A stretch of 38,267 nucleotides of DNA, taken from the NCBI GenBank assembly GCA_023265595.1, contig JAHFSU010000017.1, forward strand, positions 1 through 38,267. The letters run 5' to 3'. Made by a program: the position numbers and the translations under genes. Shown here in pieces: positions 1 to 7,346 of the stretch. The stretch comes from Deltaproteobacteria bacterium (GTDB taxonomy: Bacteria; UBA10199; SPLOWO2-01-44-7). Numbering within the stretch: position 1 is the first letter of the stretch; each line of letters starts with the position of its first letter. Below the pieces are notes generated by a model. It did no database searches, was not told the DNA's origin, and was given only the letters and a program-made list of their open reading frames with translations.

Positions 1-46
1 ACGCCGGCATTATCCTTTTTGTGGCCCCCCGTTTAAAATCGAAAAA

Positions 47-979
47 TTATTGATGAAATTGCATGACGAAATCGCCGATTTGGATTTCGTCGTTGGGGGA
101 CAAAATGTGTTCGTGGACTTTTTGTCCGTTGACGAGACTGCCGTTGGAGCTGTTCAGATCGATCAGCACACATTCATTTCCCTGCAACCGGATTTCCGCA
201 TGCTGTCTGGAGACTTTGGCGTCGCGCAAAATAATCTGGTTTGTGTGGGAACGACCGATCGATAAAGTGCCTTTGACCGGATAGATTTTGCCGACATTTT
301 CCGCGCCCGAAAGGACGGTGACTTGCGGGGCGGTTGCGAGACTCGGCTTGGTCGTCTCGAGCCATTCCTCGTTGCCGCCGATCGGTGTCGCCGCATCGCC
401 GGTTTGTGAAGCCTCGGCCTCTTTTTCCCATTCATCTTCCTCTTCTTCTTCAAGCCGCACCGGCGACTCTTCGGCCTCTCCCAAACGCTCTTCGCCGAAA
501 ATATCTTCATCCCCTTCGAAAAGGCTTTCGTATCTTTGGATATTCGCTTTGACTCCGGTCATCACCTGCTCAAAACGGGTGATTTTATCTTCCTGCTCTT
601 TGGATTGTTTCTGAAATTCTTCGCGCGTAAATTCTCCCAACTTGTGGCGAAACTGAAGTTCTTCCAACACCTCTTTGTGATTTCTCAGATTGGTCTCAAT
701 TTTGTTGCGCGTTTCATAGAGGGTGTTGAGCTCCCGATCGATGTCCCCCTTTTTTTCGAGCAGTTGATCGGTCACATTTTGGAGACGATTTGAGTAATCG
801 TTGAAGACTTTTTCGAAAACAGATGGAGAAACCTCGCTTTTATTTGATTCAATTTTATTGAGCCGCTCCTTCAAAATGCGCCGCTCTTCTTTCAGTTTGA
901 GCGCCTCTTCGAGGAGTTTTTGGTTGAAGGGAAATTCGTAAACTGCTGGATTTGCTACCTTTTCTTGTGCTATGGCCAT
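47..979 (-). CDS. FHA-domain protein with long N-terminal coiled coil
   Basis: 310 residues. Residues about 18-165 are charged, heptad-like and rich in Glu/Lys/Arg/Leu, so a long coiled coil is expected. An acidic low-complexity linker (about 165-195) follows, and the C-terminal 90 residues form a forkhead-associated domain. The conserved FHA phosphothreonine-binding residues are visible: GRS (Arg), SRQHAEI (Ser and His) and SSNGSLVNG (Asn). No signal peptide or membrane segment is seen, so the protein is probably cytoplasmic. It is divergent from rmuC across a 65-base gap with overlapping promoters. The partner may be a phosphoprotein of a Ser/Thr kinase such as the one at 14406-16280; that link is inference. 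The fold call is confident, the role unknown. Confidence 0.85.
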   Translation of the reverse strand: MAIAQEKVANPAVYEFPFNQKLLEEALKLKEERRILKERLNKIESNKSEVSPSVFEKVFNDYSNRLQNVTDQLLEKKGDIDRELNTLYETRNKIETNLRNHKEVLEELQFRHKLGEFTREEFQKQSKEQEDKITRFEQVMTGVKANIQRYESLFEGDEDIFGEERLGEAEESPVRLEEEEEDEWEKEAEASQTGDAATPIGGNEEWLETTKPSLATAPQVTVLSGAENVGKIYPVKGTLSIGRSHTNQIILRDAKVSRQHAEIRLQGNECVLIDLNSSNGSLVNGQKVHEHILSPNDEIQIGDFVMQFHQ

Positions 980-985
980 GCAAAT

Positions 986-1037
986 AAGGTACCCTTAAAA
1001 GGTTGAGGTTGTCAAGCAACGGTTCATCCTCTAATAG
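986..1037. promoter_or_regulatory. Overlapping divergent promoters between FHA gene and rmuC
   Basis: On the + strand TTGTCA (1009-1014), a 17-base spacer and TAATAG (1032-1037) make a good sigma70-type promoter. On the - strand TTGACA (read from 1015 to 1010), an 18-base spacer and TACCTT (991-986) make a second one. The two -35 boxes overlap, so the two genes may compete for polymerase. The + strand transcription start would fall at or next to the rmuC ATG, implying a leaderless or nearly leaderless message. This is pattern reading only. Confidence 0.45.
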
Positions 1038-1044
1038 AGAGTCT

Positions 1045-2112
1045 ATGGAAATTGCCATTTGGGGTCTGGCTGTTGCGGTGTTGGGGGGGATCGGTTTTCT
1101 CGTCTGGTTTTTGAGGCGGGAAAAACCGGAACAAAACGATTCTCCCTTTCTTCTGCTGCAACAACAGCTCAACGACTTGCGCGGCTCTTTTGTCGAACAG
1201 CTCCAAAATCAGTTTCAACTCCTTCAAAAAACGAATCAGGGGATCGACCAGCGCCTCGACAATGCCGGACAGGTTTTTGTGAAAATGGAACAGCGGATGA
1301 CCCGTGTGGAAGAGACGACACGGCAGATGCTGGAGATCGGCAAGGATATTTCGACGTTGCAGCAGATTTTGAAGGCCCCCAAATTACGCGGCAATTTCAG
1401 CGAGCAGTTATTGGCGGATCTCCTTTCACAAATGATGCCGCAGGAACATTTTGCACTTCAATACACTTTTAAAAGCGGAGAACGGGCCGATGCCGTGATC
1501 AAAACGGCGCAGGGTATTGTCTCCATTGATGCCAAATTTCCTCTCGAAAATTTCCAGAAATATCTTGAGGCTGAAGAGGAAAACGAAAAGAAAAACTATC
1601 GCAAACTTTTTTTTCAGGATGTCAAAAAACATGTCGATGATATTGCCGATAAATATATTTTGCCGGCGGAAGGGACTTTCGAATTTGCGCTGATGTATAT
1701 TCCGGCCGAGAATGTCTATTACGAAATCGTGACGAGTGATGCGATGCACCATGCGCTGAAAAAAAAGGTGATTCCGGTTTCACCGAACACATTTTACGCC
1801 TATCTTCAGACTATTTTGCTGGGACTCAAAGGGATGCAGGTTGAACGGCGTGTGAAGGAGATTGTTGCGGAACTGGCGCGTCTTCGAAAGGAATTGACCA
1901 GTTTCCGAACCGATTTTTCAAAAATCGGCGGACACTTGGGAAATGCAACGAGCAGCTTCGAAAAATCGGACAAAAGACTTTCACGGTTGGAAGACAAACT
2001 GGCCAGTTTAGAAGTTTTGCCGGAAGCCGAAACGCCGGCGGCGCTGAACACGGCTACTGCCAAAGAGATTAAAGAAATAGAGCCAACGGTTTTATCCCTC
2101 CCCGAACAGTAA
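1045..2112 (+). CDS. rmuC: RmuC-family DNA recombination protein
   Basis: 355 residues from the ATG at 1045; a TTG 42 bases upstream is possible but lies within the promoter. An N-terminal membrane anchor (about residues 3-22) is followed by a coiled coil of about 80 residues and then the RmuC domain (about 110-300). That domain carries the stretches RGNFSEQLLADLL, GERADAVIK, SIDAKFPLENFQ and PAENVYYEI, typical of the family. RmuC has a nuclease-like fold and in E. coli limits inversions at short inverted repeats. That role is known for the family and is of some interest here because the region is full of palindromic repeats. The C-terminal tail is a further coiled coil. The gene is convergent with nadK, and its stop lies inside the nadK 3' end. 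Confidence 0.9.
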   Translation: MEIAIWGLAVAVLGGIGFLVWFLRREKPEQNDSPFLLLQQQLNDLRGSFVEQLQNQFQLLQKTNQGIDQRLDNAGQVFVKMEQRMTRVEETTRQMLEIGKDISTLQQILKAPKLRGNFSEQLLADLLSQMMPQEHFALQYTFKSGERADAVIKTAQGIVSIDAKFPLENFQKYLEAEEENEKKNYRKLFFQDVKKHVDDIADKYILPAEGTFEFALMYIPAENVYYEIVTSDAMHHALKKKVIPVSPNTFYAYLQTILLGLKGMQVERRVKEIVAELARLRKELTSFRTDFSKIGGHLGNATSSFEKSDKRLSRLEDKLASLEVLPEAETPAALNTATAKEIKEIEPTVLSLPEQ

Positions 2113-2863
2113 TCCGCGCATTTTTTGGGACGTGATAATGGATTTTCCCGCCATCAATAAAAATCATCGCTTGGTGCATGTCGGGGAGGAGGGTGATGCT
2201 TGTCCCCGGTTTTACAAAACCGCGGACAAGGTGATAACGGTTTTTGTATTGGAACGGCTCCCGGACCCAATATTCGAGTTTTTTGGAGGCCATTGAAAAC
2301 GGCTTACCCCCCGCGGAAAAAATGGCCGCCGTGGAACCGGCCCCGGTGGCGATCCAAACGCCGGAACTTTTCTGAAATTCTTTGTTGCGGCCCACCTGCA
2401 GAAAATAGCGGGCGGTTTCTCCCTGCAGTCTGCAGGCAAAGAGAAGATCGTTGAGTCCGAGGTAGGGGATTTTTTGCCCATCGACCGAGACTTCCAGACG
2501 GGGAATCGATAACGGTTTTCTTTGTCCCTGAACAATCTGTTTCAGAAGGTGCTCAAAATTTTTCGGTTGGGCCACGCAGAGATAGCCGGTTGAGGTTTGG
2601 GGAGCTGAATTGATTCCAAAAATCGGCGTTTTTTTGACAAAATGGGAGGCGGCCAAAACGGTTCCGTCGCCGCCCACCGTAATCACGAGATCGGCGTCGA
2701 TGATTTTTTTAAATTGGACCCGATCAATTCGTGTATGGGCGATATGGAGTGTATCCAGCGTTTTCAAAACTTTTTTGAGGGTATCGCGATGGGTGTGGCG
2801 GCTGGTTTGTCGCAAATCTCTCGTATGGAATTTAGTCACGACGGCAACTTGCTTGATGGACAT
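2069..2863 (-). CDS. nadK: NAD kinase
   Basis: 264 residues from the ATG at 2863, phosphorylating NAD to NADP in the cytoplasm. The ATP-binding motif GGDGT is at about residues 64-68. The conserved C-terminal motif TGAGSTAAIFSAGG and the segment GLNDLLFA are also present, both typical of the diacylglycerol-kinase-like fold of NAD kinases. A TTG start further upstream (2908) would overlap nadD and was not chosen. The last 44 bases overlap the rmuC 3' end on the other strand. The gene is divergent from nadD, so two enzymes of NAD(P) supply share one 35-base intergenic gap; joint control is plausible but no operator is seen. Confidence 0.9.
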   Translation of the reverse strand: MSIKQVAVVTKFHTRDLRQTSRHTHRDTLKKVLKTLDTLHIAHTRIDRVQFKKIIDADLVITVGGDGTVLAASHFVKKTPIFGINSAPQTSTGYLCVAQPKNFEHLLKQIVQGQRKPLSIPRLEVSVDGQKIPYLGLNDLLFACRLQGETARYFLQVGRNKEFQKSSGVWIATGAGSTAAIFSAGGKPFSMASKKLEYWVREPFQYKNRYHLVRGFVKPGTSITLLPDMHQAMIFIDGGKIHYHVPKNARITVRGGIKPLALFL

Positions 2864-2898
2864 ATTGTCGTTATATTGTCGGACGGAAAAGAGGTCAA

Positions 2899-3435
2899 GT
2901 GGCGACAAGAAAAAGAATCGGTATTTTTGGAGGTTCGTTCAACCCCCCCCATTTGGGGCATGTGGCGATTTGCAAAACGGTCCTCCGGCAGGGGATGGTG
3001 GGAGAGGTTTGGGTGATTCCCTGCTATCTCCATCCCTCCGACAAATCGTTGGTCGCTTTTGAACACCGTTGCGAAATGTGCACGTTGGCTTTTGCCGATT
3101 TGGGAAAAAGGGTCAAAGTGCTCGATCTTGAAAAAAAACTGGGGGGAAAAAGTTATACGATCCGAACGGTCGAGACGCTCCAAAAAAAACATCCCGATTG
3201 CGAATTTCTGCTGATTTTGGGGGAGGATGCCGCCAAAGAGGCCAAAACATGGCATCGGCACGGCGATTTGCGAAAAATCATTTCGTGGTTGGTGGTCCCG
3301 AGAGGGCCTCATTCGATGGTCCCCGATGTGAGTGCGAGCAAGAGCCGCGAGGCTTTGCAAAACGGAGGGACAACAGAGGTCTTGATTCCGGAGAAAGTTT
3401 TGGAGTATTTAACAGATCACAAACTTTACCGATAG
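2899..3435 (+). CDS. nadD: Nicotinate-nucleotide adenylyltransferase
   Basis: 178 residues, starting at GTG 2899 with a Shine-Dalgarno-like GAGG just upstream. NadD transfers AMP to nicotinate mononucleotide, the step before NAD synthase. The nucleotidyltransferase signature GGSFNPPHLGH is near residues 12-22 (His-x-x-His type HLGH), and ILGEDAAKEAKTWHR matches the nicotinate-binding region. The C-terminal ISSTxIR motif appears as SASKSREAL, a divergent form. The protein is slightly short for the family (about 190-215 residues). It is followed 8 bases later by the cyclophilin gene, so the two probably share a transcript. Confidence 0.88.
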   Translation: MATRKRIGIFGGSFNPPHLGHVAICKTVLRQGMVGEVWVIPCYLHPSDKSLVAFEHRCEMCTLAFADLGKRVKVLDLEKKLGGKSYTIRTVETLQKKHPDCEFLLILGEDAAKEAKTWHRHGDLRKIISWLVVPRGPHSMVPDVSASKSREALQNGGTTEVLIPEKVLEYLTDHKLYR

Positions 3436-3443
3436 GGGGGGAT

Positions 3444-4085
3444 ATGATCCTTCAGAAAAAAATTCTTTTTTTGGTCTTTCTCGGCATCACCTTTTTATCG
3501 ACCGATTGTACGGGGAAAGAAAAAAAGAACGCTGAACAAACAATGCAACAGACAACAAAGGGGACAACTATGACCACACAGGGAAAATGGCAACCGCCGG
3601 CCGCATCCGAAGTCGATCCGGGTAAAAAATATTTTGCATGGATCAAGACATCAAAAGGAAATATCAAAGTGGAACTTTTTGCGCAGGATACGCCGTTATC
3701 GGTCACCAATTTTGTTCAGCTTTCCAAAAAAAATTTTTACAACGGGCTCACGTTCCATCGTATTGTCCCCGGTTTTGTGGTGCAGGGAGGGGATCCGACC
3801 GGCACCGGAACCGGTGGTCCGGGGTATACGATTCCGGCTGAAATCAAGCGGCAACATATAGAGGGGGCTTTGGCTTGGGCGAGGCTTCCCGAAACTGATC
3901 CGATGGGGCGTCCGGTCAATCCGGAAAAACGCTCGAGCGGGTCCCAATTCTACATCACGTTAAAACCACAGCCGTCACTCGACGGCGGCTATACCGTTTT
4001 CGGACAGACGGTAGAGGGGATGGACGTCGTTCGCCAGATTGAAAAAGGGGATACGATTCAAAGTATCGAGATTCAGACGGAATGA
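3444..4085 (+). CDS. Exported cyclophilin-type peptidyl-prolyl isomerase
   Basis: 213 residues from ATG 3444, preceded by a G-run that can act as ribosome-binding site. An N-terminal hydrophobic stretch (residues 6-18) ends at a cysteine (about residue 20). The -3 to -1 residues are not a textbook lipobox, so it could be a lipoprotein or a secreted or anchored protein. The cyclophilin domain starts near residue 65 with the conserved FHRIVPGFVVQGGDPTGTG and SSGSQFYITL segments. It catalyses cis-trans proline isomerisation, presumably folding envelope proteins. The gene ends immediately before a palindromic repeat that also borders the PBP1A 3' end. Confidence 0.88.
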   Translation: MILQKKILFLVFLGITFLSTDCTGKEKKNAEQTMQQTTKGTTMTTQGKWQPPAASEVDPGKKYFAWIKTSKGNIKVELFAQDTPLSVTNFVQLSKKNFYNGLTFHRIVPGFVVQGGDPTGTGTGGPGYTIPAEIKRQHIEGALAWARLPETDPMGRPVNPEKRSSGSQFYITLKPQPSLDGGYTVFGQTVEGMDVVRQIEKGDTIQSIEIQTE

Positions 4086-4117
4086 TTCACGAGGCAGGCG
4101 GCTCCTTTTAAAGTATC
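4086..4117. repeat. Partial copy of dispersed palindromic repeat (family A) between convergent genes
   Basis: The bases from the cyclophilin stop to the PBP1A stop contain TTCACGAG followed by GCAGGCGGCTCCT and TTAAAGTATC. The same words occur at 18347-18416 and 34003-34056. This copy looks like a rearranged or deleted form. It lies between convergent gene ends and supplies part of the PBP1A stop region. Confidence 0.6.
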
Positions 4118-6752
4118 AAAATCCCTCTTCGTCCATCGGTCTTTCAACCGGAGGAGGGGGCTCCGGTGCTAAGTCGGAGGGTGGAATTTCTTTGGCGCTC
4201 TCCAGATCAGCCCCCATGAAATCGGCGGAACGGTCTTGACTTGTTCCCCCTTCAGGGGCGGCATAAGTCGGGATTTTCGTTTTTTCGGCATATTTTGCAG
4301 AACCGCCTGTCAGTGAAAAAAGGTCTTTCTGTTTCCCTTTGACCTCTTCAGGAATGGCAAATTGTTGGATCGCTTTATCCTGATAAACTTGTTGCATGTA
4401 ATCGAGAAAAATAGGGGCCGCGGTTCTCCCTCCCTGTTCGCCCTTTCCCAAAGAGCGGATGTTGTCGTAACCGACCCAAACACCGGCCGCTAGTTCCGGT
4501 GTATAACCGACAAACCATGTATCGGTTTCGTCATTCGTTGTGCCGGTTTTTCCGGCAACGGGCCTCCCCAATTTTTTGACACGCGTGGCTGTTCCTTGAT
4601 TCACCACATCTTCCATCAGTTTGACCATCAGATAGGCGGTCTGCGGGGTTATCACATGGCCCGGCGGGATTTCTTTTCCATAAAGAATCCGGAGCTCTTT
4701 TTCGGTCAGCTTCAGTCCGTCTTGTTCGATGAATTTTTTGTTGGCTTCATAAAGATCTTCGTTGAAATTGTCTTCTGTTTTGTCAGGAGATTGCTTCGCC
4801 CCATTCGACAAGCTCATGGGGCTCGCAATGACGGCTTTTTTATATTCCTCCAGCACATTGCCTTCCGCATCGGTGACTTTGGTGATGAAGACCGGTTTGC
4901 GATAGACCCCCAAGTTGGGGAAAGTGGCGTACGCCGCAACCATCTCATTCAGATGAACTCCATTGGCTCCCAACGCCATCGACGGATATTTTTGGATCGG
5001 TGTGGTGATCCCCATTTTACGCATGTAGGCGGTCAGATAGTGGAGGCGGATGTTGTAGGCGACGCGCGCCGTAGCGACATTATAAGAGTGGACAATGGCT
5101 TCATGCACCGTGGTCAACCCGCGGTATTTGCCGTCATAATTTTTGGGACTCCAGATTTCATCGCCCACCGGAATGGTAAAAGGGGTATCAGTTAATGGGG
5201 TCTTCATCGTATAGCCTTTGTCGAGGGCCGCCGCATAAACAAAGGGTTTGAACGAAGAACCGGGCTGGCGGAGCGCATCCATCGTCCGGTTGAATTCGCT
5301 TTTGCTAAAATCGTAGCCGCCGGCCATCGCTTTGATAAAACCGGTTGCGACCTCCTGTGAATAAAGGGCCCCTTGTACCAGCGGCTCCTGATAAAACTGG
5401 AATTTATTTTTTTCGAGCGCGCGCACGCGGATACTGTCGCCCGTTTTTAATGTATGGGGTGGATCGGTCAGGTAGAGATTTTCTTCGTAGGCCAGTTTAT
5501 TTTGATCGAAGGCAATGTCTTTTCTGGCCACAACCCCCTCGACATTCCCGACGGCGATGAATGTATTTTGTCCCTCAAAGCCGGTGACAACGGCCGGATA
5601 AATTTTTCCGGTTTCAATCGGTGTCGGCGCTTTTTCCTCGGACACAGGCGGGTAATCAATGTAGCGTCTTTTCTGTTCCGCCAAAATTTGTTGGTGTAAT
5701 TTTTCTTTTATCTCCGGAATGGCGGAGGGGCTGACATGATCTAGGGTGCCGCGCCAGCCGCTTCGTCTCCGGTCGAGCACTTCCAAACCCCGCTGAAGCG
5801 CTTCCGTTGCCGCTTTCTGGAGTGTGGGATCGAGCGGCGTTTCAATTTTCAACCCGCCATAATACAGTTTTTCTTCCCCGACTGTTTTGAGAAGAACCGT
5901 TCGGAGATATTCGAGAAAGTGGGGGGCGATTGCGAGATTGGTCTCTTTGTCGGTCCCTTCGACATATATTTTTATTTTGGTCTCTAACGCCTCTTGCATC
6001 TCCTTTTTGGTGATGCTCCCTTCTTCAACCATCCGTTGCAGAACATACAGTTGTCGTTCGCGGCATTTTTCGGGATGCCGGAGGGGAGAGTAGATCTCGG
6101 GTGCGCGGGGCAGCGAGGCCAGGATGGTCATTTCAGCAAGACTGATCTCATTCGGTTTTTTGTGAAAATAATCCCAGATGGCCGCTTTAACCCCATAGGC
6201 CCGGTTTCCAAAATAAATCTGGTTTAAATAAAGATAGAGAATTTGATCTTTGGTGAGATAACGTTCCAGACGGGTGGCAAGAATAGCTTCTTTAATTTTG
6301 CGAACGTACGAGCGTTGCCGCGTTAGGAGAAGGGATTTGGTCACCTGCTGCGTGATGGTGGAACCTCCCTGAACAATGCTTCCCGCTTTGAAATTGGCGA
6401 TAAAGGCCCGAAGTGTCCCCCGAAAATCGACACCGCGATGTTCAAAAAAACGGGAATCTTCTGCAGCCAAAAAGGCATTGATTAAAAGGGGAGGCATCTC
6501 TTCAATCGGCATCAGTTGGCGACGCTCTTCGTACCAATATTCGCCGATTTTGGCTCCCTCTTTTCCAAAAACTTCGGAGATGACGTAAGGGTGATAATCC
6601 GAAATGGTCTGAATATTGGGTAGATCTTGCGCAAAATAAAAATAAGCGATGATGATTAATAGAAGAACCGTTCCGACAAAAGAGCCGGTTAAAACGGCCA
6701 TGACTTTAAAGAAACGTCCGACACCTTGCAATGTTGCCCAGATACCAGCCAT
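4116..6752 (-). CDS. mrcA: Penicillin-binding protein 1A (bifunctional transglycosylase/transpeptidase)
   Basis: 878 residues, building and cross-linking peptidoglycan on the outer face of the inner membrane. One membrane anchor at about residues 18-40. The glycosyltransferase 51 domain follows, with EDSRFFEHRGVDFRG (catalytic Glu), GGSTITQQVTK and the segment ending YLNQIYFG. The transpeptidase domain has SSFK (catalytic Ser, near residue 499), SYN (near 553) and KTGT (near 733). A palindromic repeat of the TCATTGCGA type lies in frame at about residues 640-655 (bases 4789-4833), between the SYN and KTG motifs, without breaking the frame. The C-terminus is Pro/Glu rich. The gene is divergent from the small lipoprotein at 6840. 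Confidence 0.95.
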   Translation of the reverse strand: MAGIWATLQGVGRFFKVMAVLTGSFVGTVLLLIIIAYFYFAQDLPNIQTISDYHPYVISEVFGKEGAKIGEYWYEERRQLMPIEEMPPLLINAFLAAEDSRFFEHRGVDFRGTLRAFIANFKAGSIVQGGSTITQQVTKSLLLTRQRSYVRKIKEAILATRLERYLTKDQILYLYLNQIYFGNRAYGVKAAIWDYFHKKPNEISLAEMTILASLPRAPEIYSPLRHPEKCRERQLYVLQRMVEEGSITKKEMQEALETKIKIYVEGTDKETNLAIAPHFLEYLRTVLLKTVGEEKLYYGGLKIETPLDPTLQKAATEALQRGLEVLDRRRSGWRGTLDHVSPSAIPEIKEKLHQQILAEQKRRYIDYPPVSEEKAPTPIETGKIYPAVVTGFEGQNTFIAVGNVEGVVARKDIAFDQNKLAYEENLYLTDPPHTLKTGDSIRVRALEKNKFQFYQEPLVQGALYSQEVATGFIKAMAGGYDFSKSEFNRTMDALRQPGSSFKPFVYAAALDKGYTMKTPLTDTPFTIPVGDEIWSPKNYDGKYRGLTTVHEAIVHSYNVATARVAYNIRLHYLTAYMRKMGITTPIQKYPSMALGANGVHLNEMVAAYATFPNLGVYRKPVFITKVTDAEGNVLEEYKKAVIASPMSLSNGAKQSPDKTEDNFNEDLYEANKKFIEQDGLKLTEKELRILYGKEIPPGHVITPQTAYLMVKLMEDVVNQGTATRVKKLGRPVAGKTGTTNDETDTWFVGYTPELAAGVWVGYDNIRSLGKGEQGGRTAAPIFLDYMQQVYQDKAIQQFAIPEEVKGKQKDLFSLTGGSAKYAEKTKIPTYAAPEGGTSQDRSADFMGADLESAKEIPPSDLAPEPPPPVERPMDEEGF
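4789..4833 (-). repeat. TCATTGCGA-type palindromic repeat (family B) in frame within PBP1A
   Basis: Read on the - strand it begins GTCATTGCGAG, contains AGCTTGTCGA in the middle and ends GAAGCAATC. The same layout is seen at 26279, 27099 and 30290. It is translated as part of PBP1A (residues reading VIASPMSLSNGAKQ), in a segment between catalytic motifs. Confidence 0.75.
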
Positions 6753-6782
6753 CGTTTTGCTAAATTAACATAAGTTGCAGCA

Positions 6783-6810
6783 TTGACAAGATTCAAAAAT
6801 AAGGTATACA
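6783..6810 (+). promoter_or_regulatory. Sigma70-type promoter of the small lipoprotein gene
   Basis: TTGACA (6783-6788), a 16-base spacer and TATACA (6805-6810) are near consensus. The AAAGGAGG ribosome-binding site follows at 6826-6833 and the ATG at 6840. It is the clearest promoter in the window and suggests a highly expressed small gene. Confidence 0.75.
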
Positions 6811-6839
6811 AAATGAAAATTTTTCAAAGGAGGCAGTTT

Positions 6840-7019
6840 ATGAAAAAAACATTCATTACAATGCTGGCAGGCGTAGTCGCTCTTGGCGCACTCTACGGCT
6901 GCACCGGCATGAAGAAGTCCGAAACAACGGGGACAGATACCGTTGCACCGGCTGAACAGCCGGCCGCTCCGGCTCCAGATGCCCCTCAGGGTGCGCAACC
7001 GGCACAGCCGCAACAATAG
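6840..7019 (+). CDS. Small Ala/Pro-rich lipoprotein
   Basis: 59 residues. Start chosen at ATG 6840 because a perfect AAAGGAGG lies 6 bases upstream; an ATG at 6813 lies before that site. The signal peptide is MKKTFITMLAGVVALGA with lipobox LYGC, so the mature protein is a lipid-anchored chain of about 39 residues rich in Ala, Pro and Gln, with no recognisable fold. It resembles small proline/alanine-rich envelope lipoproteins, but no family can be named. It forms a stand-alone unit with its own promoter and a strong terminator. Function unknown; abundance is inferred from the expression signals. Confidence 0.85.
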   Translation: MKKTFITMLAGVVALGALYGCTGMKKSETTGTDTVAPAEQPAAPAPDAPQGAQPAQPQQ

Positions 7020-7026
7020 TTTGGTC

Positions 7027-7056
7027 GTCATGCTGGCGCAGAAGCCGGCATCCAGT
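7027..7056. repeat. Short GTCAT...ATCCAG palindromic repeat (family C)
   Basis: GTCATGCTGGCG, a short gap, and GCCGGCATCCAG form an imperfect palindrome just after the lipoprotein stop. The CGTCATTCC/GGAATCCAG type repeat inside actE (24438-24489) has the same ends. A solitary GGCATCCAG occurs again at 7311-7319. Confidence 0.5.
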
Positions 7057-7065
7057 TTTTAATCA

Positions 7066-7103
7066 AAAAGCCCCGACAGAGATTCTCTGTCGGGGCTTTT
7101 TAT
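7066..7103 (+). terminator. Strong intrinsic terminator after the small lipoprotein
   Basis: The 12-base-pair perfect stem GCCCCGACAGAG (7070-7081) pairs with CTCTGTCGGGGC (7085-7096) around a 3-base loop and is followed by five T. An A-run precedes it, so it may also work on the - strand. It separates the small lipoprotein from the giant lipoprotein gene. Confidence 0.92.
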
Positions 7104-7346
7104 TATCTCATTACCTGATGTATTATCTGATGTGTCAAAAATCCGATGGAACGTCCCCTCATATTTTTGACGGTGGTGGGTGTCGGATATTTGGCGATTG
7201 AGTCGTGTAATTTTTATTCCAAAAACTTCGTATAAAAAATAAATCGGCCAATTAATTGGAATCATATACTTTTTTCATCACCTTTTTTTTCTTTGCCTTT
7301 CCAAAAGTTGGCATCCAGCTTGCTTGATTAGGGGACAGAGGGTTCT

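Noticed and set aside
2864-2908. Upstream TTG start of NAD kinase
   Set aside because: It would overlap nadD, and the family alignment begins at the ATG at 2863.
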